A stretch of DNA of 6,682 bases from Candidatus Blautia equi (GCA_018064695.1 JAGHUU010000156.1:1-6682); one strand, 5' to 3'. Counted from the first letter of the stretch, positions 1 through 6,226 are shown. Notes: generated by a model from the letters alone, not told the origin. Numbers and translations: made by a program.

Positions 1-1059
1 CCCCTTGGCAGATACGGACTCTTCGCCTCATTGGCCATCATGTTCTGCGTCTTTGCTGAAAATCCGGCGGAGCTCATCTACCTGCTGATCTTCTACGTGT
101 GGTCCATGGCCCTCATCTTCGGCTATGCATCACTCAGAAAAAAGAAAGGCCGCGATGCCAATATCTACCACGCCGCAGTGATCTTATCCATCCTGCCGCT
201 GGCTTTATGCAAGATCTCCGGTGCCCTGCACTTTGGGCTTTTTGCCTTCACGGGAATCTCCTATCTGAGCTTCCGCGTCATCCAGATCATCATCGAGCTG
301 TATGACGGCGTGATCAAAGAAGTAGATTTTGTGGAGACCACCGCCTTTTTAGCTTTCTTCCCAAGCTTCAGCTCCGGCCCTATTGACAGAAGCCGGCGCT
401 TCCACGGCGACTGGGAACGAACCCTCAGCAAAGAGGAGTATCTGGATATAGCCGGAAAAGGAATCTTTGAGCTGCTTCTGGGTGCCGTATATAAGATGGT
501 ACTGGCAGCCGCAGCCTACAAGATGATGGGCTATCTGGACACCGGCACCGCCTGGTTCCACTATGTGGGCTACGCTTACGCCTACGGCCTGTATCTGTTC
601 TTTGATTTCGCGGGCTACTCCCTTATGGCCCTTGGCAGCGGACGCATTCTGGGCGTGGATCTGCCGGAGAACTTTAAGATGCCGTTTATCAGCATCGACA
701 TCAGGGATTTCTGGGACCGCTGGCACATTTCTCTCTCCCACTGGTTCCGTGACTTTATCTTCACCAGATTTGTCATGTACAGTGCAAAAAAGAAATGGTT
801 TAAGGATCGTCTCACCAGAGCCTGCGTGGGCTTCTTTGTAAACATGGGAATCATGGGAATCTGGCACGGCATCACCCCTGCCTACATTCTCTACGGTCTG
901 TACCACGGAGCACTGCTCTCCCTGACCGAGTATTATCAGAAAAAATCAAAATTCTATAAAGCAAACAAAAATAAAACAGGATATAAAATAGCTTCCTGGG
1001 CAGTCACCATGCAGCTTGTGATGTTTGGTTTCCTGCTCTTTTCCGGAAAGCTGATCTAA
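1..1059 (+). CDS. dltB: DltB, MBOAT-family D-alanyl transfer protein (5'-partial)
   Basis: This is a multi-pass membrane protein of the MBOAT acyltransferase family. It takes part in moving D-alanine from the carrier DltC across the membrane during teichoic acid D-alanylation. The frame is open to the left edge, so the TTG at 31 is not the true start. 352 codons are present, and roughly the first 30-40 residues of a usual 380-400 residue DltB are missing. Visible family motifs, numbered from the first codon in the window, are a DRWHISLSHWFRDF segment near residue 240 and an IWHG motif with His about 289, the invariant MBOAT histidine, followed by a YGLYHG segment. Many hydrophobic helices are evident, including a YLFFDFAGYSLMALG stretch. 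The stop TAA overlaps the AAGGAGG ribosome binding site of dltC, so the two genes are tightly coupled. dltA is expected just upstream, outside the window. The family call is very secure. Confidence 0.96.
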   Translation, partial: PLGRYGLFASLAIMFCVFAENPAELIYLLIFYVWSMALIFGYASLRKKKGRDANIYHAAVILSILPLALCKISGALHFGLFAFTGISYLSFRVIQIIIELYDGVIKEVDFVETTAFLAFFPSFSSGPIDRSRRFHGDWERTLSKEEYLDIAGKGIFELLLGAVYKMVLAAAAYKMMGYLDTGTAWFHYVGYAYAYGLYLFFDFAGYSLMALGSGRILGVDLPENFKMPFISIDIRDFWDRWHISLSHWFRDFIFTRFVMYSAKKKWFKDRLTRACVGFFVNMGIMGIWHGITPAYILYGLYHGALLSLTEYYQKKSKFYKANKNKTGYKIASWAVTMQLVMFGFLLFSGKLI

Positions 1060-1072
1060 GGAGGATCTTATC

Positions 1073-1303
1073 ATGGATGAAAAAATTCTTGACTTACTTG
1101 CAGAGATCTGCGAGAGCGATGAAGTGAAAGATGATATGGAAATGGAGCTCTTTGAGTCCGATTTACTGGACTCTCTTGGCTTTGCCGAGTTCCTTGTGGA
1201 GCTGGAGGAGCAGTTTGACATTGTGATCTCCCCATCCGAGGTGGAGCGTCAGGATATCGACACCCCTGCCAAAATTCTGAGTCTGATCCACGACCGCATC
1301 TGA
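1073..1303 (+). CDS. dltC: DltC, D-alanyl carrier protein
   Basis: This 76-residue acidic acyl-carrier-like protein carries D-alanine as a thioester on a 4'-phosphopantetheine arm. DltA loads it in the cytoplasm and it delivers D-alanine to the DltB complex at the membrane. The attachment site is the LLDSLG motif at residues 31-36, with Ser34 as the modified serine. The following FAEFLVELEEQFDI helix and the C-terminal DTPAKI segment are typical of DltC. Length matches the family, which is normally about 78-80 residues. The ATG start lies 8 nt after AAGGAGG (1058-1064), which itself overlaps the dltB stop. The gap to dltB is 13 nt and the gap to dltD is 18 nt, so this is a single operon. Nothing unusual is seen in the protein. 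Confidence 0.97.
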   Translation: MDEKILDLLAEICESDEVKDDMEMELFESDLLDSLGFAEFLVELEEQFDIVISPSEVERQDIDTPAKILSLIHDRI

Positions 1304-1305
1304 TC

Positions 1306-1313
1306 GCAGAGGT
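1306..1313 (+). promoter_or_regulatory. Ribosome binding site that selects a TTG start for dltD
   Basis: The sequence GCAGAGGT lies just after the dltC stop. The AGAGG core (1308-1312) is 9 nt before the TTG at 1322 but 18 nt before the next in-frame ATG at 1331. Spacing therefore favours the TTG start. The match to the 16S tail is moderate, weaker than the sites of dltC and the reductase. Confidence 0.65.
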
Positions 1314-1321
1314 AAGAAAAA

Positions 1322-2488
1322 TTGAAACGAATGAAAGCATTTGCAGCGGCATTGCTTCTGTTTCTTGTCACTGTCACTGCATGTCATTTTTATATTGCAA
1401 AAAGGATCCGGGTAGACAATACAGCATTTTCCACCTGGGCCAGGGAAGAAAAGAGCATCTCCCTTATGGGACTTAGCGCCAACATGAACGAGGGCAGCAT
1501 GCCGGTATTCGGCTCCTCCGAATTTCAGCATGGCCGGGATACCATCTATCATCCGCAGAATCTCTTTGCGGAGACCAGATTTAACCCCATGCTCATAGGC
1601 GCCGGCTACTACCAGTCCCTGGGACATTCCATCACACTGGCCGCCATCGAGCCGTCCATGACCGTGAGAAAAGCCGTGCTGATCCTCTCCCCCCAGTGGT
1701 TCCGGAAACCCGGCGTGCTGGATCAGGCCTACACCTCCCGTTTTGCGGAGATCTTATATGCCGGAATGCTGCAGAATCCAAAGGTCAGCGAGGAGAGCAA
1801 AGCTTATATCTCCGAGCGAACCCATAAGCTTCTGGCTATTGACGAAAAAACGCTGGAGCATGTGGATCTTCACGAAAAGGTTCTCTGGAAGCAGGAGAGC
1901 TCCGAAGCAGAGCAGAGACAGGAAGCCCTCTGGAACGCCTTTCTGAAAGAAAAAGACCTGTTTTCCACATCCTTTCAGATGATCACCGCAGGGATCCGAA
2001 AGGGCAGCGGCCTTCCATCTGAGGAGAACGAGCCAGACTGGAGCGCACTGCTCGCCCAGGCTGAGAAAGATGGACAGGCTGAAAATCAGAACGAATTCTT
2101 TATCACCGATGAGACCTACCAGCGACTGGTACCGCATCTCCCTGAAAAGAAGGATATGAACGCCGATGCCTTCAAGGGTTATCAGTACGGACCGGAGTTT
2201 GACGATCTCCGCCAGTTCCTCACCATCTGTCAGGAGACGGGCATTGAGCCTATGCTGGTGATCCTTCCGGTAAACGGCTATTATTACGACTACACCGGCT
2301 TCCCCAAAGAAGCCAGAGAAAAGTATTATCAGAAGATCCGGGATCTGGCCGCAGAGTTTGATGCAAAGACAGCCGACTTTGCCGATCAGGAATACACCGA
2401 ATACTTCTTTGAGGACCGCGTACACATTGGAAAAACAGGATGGGTGATGGTAAATGAAAGTCTTTACGAATTTTATAAACAGGATTGA
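1322..2488 (+). CDS. dltD: DltD, D-alanyl-teichoic acid transferase
   Basis: DltD is an extracytoplasmic SGNH-like enzyme that acts in the last step of D-alanine transfer to lipoteichoic acid. The protein has 388 residues if translation starts at the TTG at 1322, as ribosome-binding-site spacing suggests; the ATG at 1331 would remove three residues. It begins with a basic stretch (K2, R3, K5) and a hydrophobic segment to about residue 20, then a soluble domain. The nucleophile motif is FGSSEF at 63-68, and the C-terminal catalytic motif is DRVH at 365-368 (Asp365, His368) followed by IGKTGW. Both are diagnostic of DltD. The N-terminal segment ends in VTAC (18-21), which fits a lipobox, although DltD proteins are usually held by an uncleaved helix. 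The stop codon lies 35 nt inside the start of the next gene, dltX. The family call is secure; the anchoring mode is open. Confidence 0.95.
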   Translation: MKRMKAFAAALLLFLVTVTACHFYIAKRIRVDNTAFSTWAREEKSISLMGLSANMNEGSMPVFGSSEFQHGRDTIYHPQNLFAETRFNPMLIGAGYYQSLGHSITLAAIEPSMTVRKAVLILSPQWFRKPGVLDQAYTSRFAEILYAGMLQNPKVSEESKAYISERTHKLLAIDEKTLEHVDLHEKVLWKQESSEAEQRQEALWNAFLKEKDLFSTSFQMITAGIRKGSGLPSEENEPDWSALLAQAEKDGQAENQNEFFITDETYQRLVPHLPEKKDMNADAFKGYQYGPEFDDLRQFLTICQETGIEPMLVILPVNGYYYDYTGFPKEAREKYYQKIRDLAAEFDAKTADFADQEYTEYFFEDRVHIGKTGWVMVNESLYEFYKQD

Positions 2489-2627
2489 GTCCATTAAAAA
2501 AGATCATCCTAAGCTTGCCTTTGCCTGTCAGGTCTTAGGCTATTACGGGCTTATGATGATCCTGTATCTCTATTTCATGCTGGCGAACCTCTCCAGCGCA
2601 CCGAAATTTGTTTACACACAGTTTTAA
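2454..2627 (+). CDS. dltX: DltX, small membrane protein of the D-alanylation complex
   Basis: This 57-codon gene starts at ATG 2454, within the last 35 nt of dltD in another frame, and ends 8 nt before the terminator hairpin. The product has a basic, charged N-terminal part (residues 1-20), one hydrophobic membrane segment (about 22-46), and the C-terminal end KFVYTQF. That architecture matches DltX, a roughly 50-residue protein whose conserved C-terminal motif is close to FIYNEF. Recent work on this pathway assigns the motif tyrosine as a D-alanine acceptor between DltC and DltD; it would be Tyr54 here. In Bacillus, Staphylococcus and Streptococcus dltX lies before dltA, whereas here it is last. 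The upstream GGTGATGG is only a weak ribosome binding site, so translation is probably coupled to dltD. No alternative in-frame start is well placed. Identification rests on topology, motif and context, with no homology search. Confidence 0.85.
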   Translation: MKVFTNFINRIESIKKDHPKLAFACQVLGYYGLMMILYLYFMLANLSSAPKFVYTQF

Positions 2628-2630
2628 AAA

Positions 2631-2681
2631 ACAGAGATCTGCCCCGCTAAAAAAAGCAGGGCAGATCCTTTTTTTATTTTT
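2631..2681 (+). terminator. Rho-independent terminator of the dlt operon, possibly bidirectional
   Basis: GATCTGCCCCGCT (2636-2648) pairs with AGCAGGGCAGATC (2655-2667) as a 13-bp stem with a single C-A mismatch, around a loop of six A residues. A T-rich tract follows at once (2668-2680). It begins 8 nt after dltX. On the opposite strand the same hairpin is followed by TCTGTTTTTT, so it may also end the convergent DUF1836 transcript. Confidence 0.93.
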
Positions 2682-2690
2682 TGTGTTTTT

Positions 2691-3191
2691 TTATTTTTTA
2701 ACAGAAGCAAAGAACTGATCCAGATAGAGCTTCTGTGCCACGGCCAGAAGCACATCTCGGCAGAGAACCTTTGTCTCATCCATCTCCTCCGGCTGCTCCA
2801 GCTCTCCCCGGATTCCAAACACATACTGCAGCACATTCTCAAACTCATCCGCAAAATAATCAAAGGCGAGAGGTTTCTCATAAGACTCCTTCTGCATATC
2901 AAAAAGCATCTGGATGTTGTCCATAGAGAGAACGGACTTAGCCAGAGCAATGAAGATCAGGCTGGCGATCTGCTCTCTGTCATACTGTTTTTTCACAGGG
3001 CTGCTGATCAGATGCTTCTTCACATAATTGCTGATCATGGACTCTGTGAGCTTCATGTCCTGAAAAGGTTCCATATATTCATTGATATACTTTGCCACCT
3101 GGTTAAGATAAAGGCCAACGTTTGGGATCTCCGCAAAGCGGGGCAGACGATACGCTCCAATGTTATCCAGAATCTCCTGATTCAGACGCAT
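2691..3191 (-). CDS. DUF1836 domain protein, probable DNA-binding regulator
   Basis: The 166-residue product carries the DUF1836 pattern. There is an LPRFAEIPNVGLYLNQVAKYIN segment around residues 16-37, then LTESMISNYVKKHLI at 48-62, SPVKKQYDREQIASLIFIALAKSVLSM at about 64-90 and a following helical region. The SMISNYVK stretch resembles the recognition part of a MerR-like helix-turn-helix, so a role as transcription factor is likely but is an inference. The C-terminal third is acidic and helical with no motif I recognise. The ATG start follows a strong GAGAGGAG site at 3198-3205 with 6 nt spacing. The gene is transcribed away from the Mbeg1-like gene and toward the dlt operon. A dyad lies over its likely -10 box, which would suit autoregulation. 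Its last codons run into the AT-rich tract next to the dlt terminator. Domain assignment is firm; function is not. Confidence 0.85.
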   Translation of the reverse strand: MRLNQEILDNIGAYRLPRFAEIPNVGLYLNQVAKYINEYMEPFQDMKLTESMISNYVKKHLISSPVKKQYDREQIASLIFIALAKSVLSMDNIQMLFDMQKESYEKPLAFDYFADEFENVLQYVFGIRGELEQPEEMDETKVLCRDVLLAVAQKLYLDQFFASVKK

Positions 3192-3244
3192 ACTTATCTC
3201 CTCTCAAAATATTAATAACTCATTATCGGTCTTTCAATAACTGG

Positions 3245-3262
3245 TGATATGTCAGTATATCA
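3245..3262. promoter_or_regulatory. 18-bp inverted repeat, candidate operator
   Basis: TGATAT (3245-3250) and ATATCA (3257-3262) form perfect 6-bp arms around a 6-bp spacer. The dyad covers the putative extended -10 box of the DUF1836 gene (3254-3262) and sits about 45-60 bp upstream of the -10 box of the Mbeg1-like gene. That geometry would allow repression of one gene and activation of the other. The arms are AT-rich and short, so chance is a real alternative. Confidence 0.4.
3254..3262 (-). promoter_or_regulatory. Putative extended -10 promoter of the DUF1836 gene
   Basis: Read on the minus strand this is TGATATACT, an extended -10 box (TGnTATACT). No good -35 hexamer is found 17 bp upstream (TTCTTT). 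Transcription would start near 3247 and give an untranslated leader of about 55 nt before the ATG at 3191. Confidence 0.45.
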
Positions 3263-3306
3263 TATAAACGACTAAAAAAGAAATACAGTTTTTTCCGGAT
3301 TTGCGT

Positions 3307-3312
3307 TATAAT
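3307..3312 (+). promoter_or_regulatory. Putative -10 box of the Mbeg1-like operon
   Basis: This is a perfect TATAAT, with about 36 nt between it and the ATG at 3349. The hexamer 17 bp upstream (TACAGT, 3284-3289) is a poor match to TTGACA, so the promoter may need an activator or may depend mainly on its -10 element. Confidence 0.6.
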
Positions 3313-3348
3313 ATGTTCCATGTACGAAAAGACAGGAGATGATGACAC

Positions 3349-4698
3349 ATGAGTGATCTTTTTGATTATCTGGAGTGGAGAGGCGACCTGACCTTTGATA
3401 AGGATCCTTTTCACGATCTGGATGCCCTGATCCTCTCACAGATATCCTATTTTTCAGTGGAACACATCATGCGGGAGGATGAATCTCTCACCCTTGGCGA
3501 GATCTGGGATAAATTAAAGGACGGCGATCTTTCCAGCCGTTTTACCGAAAAAACAGACCGCCGGTTTCTGGAGGCCTTATCCCTCAGTGACCGGTATAAA
3601 GATTTAACCGTAACAAACCTGGTGCATAAGCTGGACGAAAATCTGGAGATGCAGTTTACTGCCCTCACAGTTCTTTTGCCCGACGGCACCCCGTACCTCT
3701 CCTACCGCGGCACCGATATCTCCATGGTAGGCTGGAAGGAGGACCTTGCTCTGGCCTATTCCGATATCATTCCCGGCCAGCGCATGGCTGTGGAATACCT
3801 GAAGCTCATGGCCGCCGCTTATCAGAAGCCGTTATATCTGGGCGGTCATTCCAAGGGCGGAAACCTGGCTCTCTACTCTGCCACCGTCTGCCCGGAGGAA
3901 ATACAGAACCTCATCAAAGGAGTCTACGTCTACGACGGACCGGGGCTCACCGAGGAGCTTTTCCACAGCGACAGCTATGCCCGGATCAAAGACCGCGTAC
4001 ACGCAGTCCTGCCGGATCAGTCCATGGTCGGCGTACTGCTGATGCACCCGGAAGAATATACCGTGGTAAAAAGCAGCAAGAGCACCGGCGTGACCCAGCA
4101 TAATCCCCTCACCTGGCAGGTTCTTGGAACCCATTTTGTCCTTGCGGAGGACAGAAAAAAAGACAGCCGCTATGTGGAGACCGTCACCAGGAAATGGGTG
4201 GAGGAAAACAAAGAGGAAGACCTTAAGAGCTTTGCAGATGCCATGTTTGACGTCCTGCACGCTTCCGAGACCGAATCCATAGAAGAACTGCTGCAGAAGA
4301 TAAAGAAAAACCCGGCCCTGCTCTTCCAGGCCTATCGCGGCACCGATGAGGAGACCCAGAAAGCCTTTAAAACCACCATGAGTGCCATGGCAGGGACTGC
4401 CATCCACGAGGCCAAAGCAGAATTCCGCGAAGCCACCTCCGAGATCAAGGAGCTTGGAAAAGCCTTCACCCTGCAGAAAACTAAAAAACTTCTGGATCTG
4501 CTGCCCGGCAAGAATGCGGAAGACCCTGCTGCTCTGGAACAGAAGGCAGATATGCCTGAGGACCGGCCGATCCCGGATGCCTCTTTTACAGAGCCGGACA
4601 GCGAAACCGTTTCTCCGCTTAATACCAATCCAGCTGATTCCTCTTCTGATCTTACACCCACAGAGGATACAGCTGATTCCGACGATACAAATGTATAA
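3349..4698 (+). CDS. Mbeg1-like (DUF2974) alpha/beta-hydrolase, lipase-like
   Basis: The 449-residue protein has the hallmarks of the DUF2974/Mbeg1-like family, related to lipase-type alpha/beta-hydrolases. It opens with a SDLFDYLEWRGDLTF segment, then YLSYRGTD at about 117-123 and VGWKEDL at 127-133. The nucleophile elbow is GGHSKGG (165-171, Ser168), followed by YDGPG at 195-199. Asp223 in the PDQSMVG motif and His251 in QHNPLTW are plausible partners for a Ser-Asp-His triad; this is an inference from spacing. There is no signal peptide or membrane segment, so a cytoplasmic location is likely. After a helical region (about 285-385), the last 60 residues are acidic, rich in Ser, Thr, Pro and Asp, and probably disordered. 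The ATG start lies 10 nt after AGGAG (3334-3338). An 80-residue gene follows after 24 nt. The substrate is unknown. Confidence 0.85.
   Translation: MSDLFDYLEWRGDLTFDKDPFHDLDALILSQISYFSVEHIMREDESLTLGEIWDKLKDGDLSSRFTEKTDRRFLEALSLSDRYKDLTVTNLVHKLDENLEMQFTALTVLLPDGTPYLSYRGTDISMVGWKEDLALAYSDIIPGQRMAVEYLKLMAAAYQKPLYLGGHSKGGNLALYSATVCPEEIQNLIKGVYVYDGPGLTEELFHSDSYARIKDRVHAVLPDQSMVGVLLMHPEEYTVVKSSKSTGVTQHNPLTWQVLGTHFVLAEDRKKDSRYVETVTRKWVEENKEEDLKSFADAMFDVLHASETESIEELLQKIKKNPALLFQAYRGTDEETQKAFKTTMSAMAGTAIHEAKAEFREATSEIKELGKAFTLQKTKKLLDLLPGKNAEDPAALEQKADMPEDRPIPDASFTEPDSETVSPLNTNPADSSSDLTPTEDTADSDDTNV
4631..4680 (+). repeat. Short in-frame direct repeat in the disordered tail
   Basis: CAGCTGATTCC occurs at 4631-4641 and again at 4670-4680, with a period of 39 bp (13 codons), giving Ala-Asp-Ser in both places. 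The sequence between the copies is not otherwise duplicated. It probably reflects low-complexity evolution of the acidic C-terminal tail of the hydrolase. Confidence 0.4.
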
Positions 4699-4722
4699 TT
4701 CACAGATAAAGGAGTACCCGTC

Positions 4723-4965
4723 ATGGCTATGAATCCTATGATGTTATTAAAAATAAAAGGCATGCTGGATGGCTTCAACCAGAGACATCCCAGAGTTCTG
4801 CCATTTGCCAAAGATGCCTCCGGCCGCATTCAGGAGGGTTCCATTCTGGAGGTAACCGTAACAGACCCCAGCGGACATTCCATCACCTCAAACATCCGTG
4901 TCACTGCTGAGGACATGGAACTGATCCGACAGTCAAAGGATTTCCTCGGAAATATGAATATGTAA
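4723..4965 (+). CDS. Conserved-looking 80-residue protein of unknown function
   Basis: I do not recognise a named domain. The protein begins with a helical, basic segment (LLKIKGMLDGFNQRHPRVLPF, within residues 8-28). A probable beta hairpin follows around residues 40-60, with alternating hydrophobic residues in SILEVTVTDPSGHSITSNIRV. It ends with a helix starting VTAEDMELIRQSKDFL. There is no signal peptide, membrane helix or cysteine. The ATG start follows AAAGGAG (4708-4714) with 8 nt spacing and is clearly translated. It lies 24 nt after the Mbeg1-like hydrolase with no terminator between, so the two are almost certainly co-transcribed, which suggests a shared task. A perfect terminator follows 15 nt after the stop. 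Similar small proteins seem familiar from Lachnospiraceae, but I cannot verify that here. Confidence 0.85.
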   Translation: MAMNPMMLLKIKGMLDGFNQRHPRVLPFAKDASGRIQEGSILEVTVTDPSGHSITSNIRVTAEDMELIRQSKDFLGNMNM

Positions 4966-4980
4966 ACAGATATGACCGGC

Positions 4981-5030
4981 AAAAAATCCCGGGATAAGCT
5001 GATATGCCAAAGCTTATCCCGGGATTTTTT
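4981..5030. terminator. Perfect 20-bp inverted-repeat bidirectional terminator
   Basis: The arms at 4981-5000 and 5011-5030 are exact reverse complements. They consist of six A residues, a GC-rich TCCCGGGATAAGCT core and the complementary half ending in six T residues, around a 10-nt loop (GATATGCCAA). The symmetrical A and T tracts let it work in both directions. It ends the Mbeg1-like operon on the plus strand and the aldo/keto reductase transcript on the minus strand. Confidence 0.95.
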
Positions 5031-5098
5031 CATTCATGCTCAGAACTGACAGCGAAGCTTCCGCTGCTGTTTAAACCGCGCCGATGAAGCCGGTACAA

Positions 5099-6226
5099 TT
5101 ATTTCTCAAAAGTAGCTGCAACCTTCTCCAGAAGATCACGGATCTCCAGATGCTGTGGACACTGATCCTCACATGCACCGCACTTGATGCACTCGGATGG
5201 TTTGCAGTGACCGTTGTTTACTGCGTTGTTGAAGCCTCTCATGGTGATTGGGTTTACGCCGAACTGTACGGTATCGTTGTAAGCCTGGAAGAGGTCCGGA
5301 ATCAGGATCTCCTGTGGACATCCTGCTACACAGTAGCGGCACTTGGTACATGGAATAGTAGGCAGCTTCTTAAGCTCGGCAACAACCTTCTGGATAGCCT
5401 CCTGCTCCTCTGCGGAAAGTGGTTTGAAGTTCTCCATATAAGAGGTGTTGTCTGCAAGCTGCTCATAAGTGGACATACCGCTGAGTACCATAAATACGTT
5501 ATCCAGGGATGCTACATAGCGAACCGCGAAGGAAGCGATGGATGCCTCAGGATCCAGTGCGTGAAGGATGTTTGCAGGACCCTCTGCAAGGTTTGCAAGG
5601 GTACCGCCCTTGATTGGCTCCATAACTACTACAGGCACGCCGTGTCTGGTAGCTACCTCGTAGCATTTGCCGGACTGTACGTTCTTAGAATCCCAGTCAT
5701 AGTAGTTGATCTGCAGCTGTACGAAATCAACCTCAGGATGTCTGGTGAGAGCCTCCTCCAGAACATCTGCGCTGTCGTGGAAGGAGAAACCTGCGTAACG
5801 GATCTTGCCCTCTGCTTTCATCTTCTGGATGAACTCAAAGCCGCCGAATTTCTCGCACTCCTCAATACGGTCTTTTCCAAGAGCGTGAAGCAGATAGAAA
5901 TCAAAGTAACCTGCGCCGGTTCTCTCCAGCTGCATGTTGAAGTATTTCTCGTAATCTGCATACTCGTGAACGTTCCATACAGGCATCTTGGTAGCCAGGA
6001 AGAATTTGCTTCTCTCATAGCGGTCTACCAGGCATCTCTTTACTGCAGGCTCGGATTTTTCATTGTGATATGGGAAAGCGGTATCAAAATAGGTGAAGCC
6101 TTTCTCCATAAAAGTGTCGATCATCTTGCAGAACTGCTCGTCATCGATCTTCTCGGTATCGCCGTCAAGGATCGGAAGACGCATACAGCCAAATCCAAGT
6201 TTTTTAGTCATTTCATCTTTGATCAT
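5099..6226 (-). CDS. Aldo/keto reductase with C-terminal 2x[4Fe-4S] ferredoxin domain
   Basis: The 375-residue cytoplasmic oxidoreductase belongs to the aldo/keto reductase group that carries a ferredoxin-like tail (COG1453 type). The TIM-barrel part begins KKLGFGCMRLP and holds the catalytic residues Asp48, Tyr53, Lys80 and His114, in DTAFPY, ATKMP and LLHAL. A YAGFSFHD motif and VVVMEPIKGG follow at their usual places. The tail has two clusters: Cys293, 296, 299 and 303, and Cys346, 349, 352 and 356, each CxxCxxCxxxCP. Electron transfer through these to or from the nicotinamide site is inferred; the substrate is unknown. The start is ATG 6226, 9 nt after GGAGG (6236-6240). A longer frame from TTG 6247 would run through that ribosome binding site and is rejected. 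The gene has its own strong promoter. Its alanine codons are almost all GCA or GCT, unlike its neighbours, which points to high expression. Confidence 0.94.
   Translation of the reverse strand: MIKDEMTKKLGFGCMRLPILDGDTEKIDDEQFCKMIDTFMEKGFTYFDTAFPYHNEKSEPAVKRCLVDRYERSKFFLATKMPVWNVHEYADYEKYFNMQLERTGAGYFDFYLLHALGKDRIEECEKFGGFEFIQKMKAEGKIRYAGFSFHDSADVLEEALTRHPEVDFVQLQINYYDWDSKNVQSGKCYEVATRHGVPVVVMEPIKGGTLANLAEGPANILHALDPEASIASFAVRYVASLDNVFMVLSGMSTYEQLADNTSYMENFKPLSAEEQEAIQKVVAELKKLPTIPCTKCRYCVAGCPQEILIPDLFQAYNDTVQFGVNPITMRGFNNAVNNGHCKPSECIKCGACEDQCPQHLEIRDLLEKVAATFEK

Noticed and set aside
31..33. TTG at 31 as the start of dltB
   Set aside because: The frame is open to the left edge and the missing N-terminal part is expected for DltB, so this is an internal leucine codon. 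No ribosome binding site precedes it.
349..906. Long minus-strand frame opposite dltB
   Set aside because: It lies wholly antisense to an unmistakable DltB, has no ribosome binding site in context and no recognisable protein features.
1754..2494. 246-residue minus-strand frame opposite dltD
   Set aside because: dltD on the plus strand carries both catalytic motifs and fits the operon. The antisense frame comes from codon bias.
3832..4407. Minus-strand frames within the Mbeg1-like gene, including one extending to 4829
   Set aside because: They are antisense to a gene with conserved hydrolase motifs, and the one reaching 4829 also crosses the next operon gene. No independent start signals are seen.
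5053..5070. Imperfect dyad CAGCGAAGCTTCCGCTG in the 68-nt gap after the reductase
   Set aside because: The arms are almost contiguous with no usable loop and a mismatch in register, and no T tract follows. A far better terminator is adjacent.
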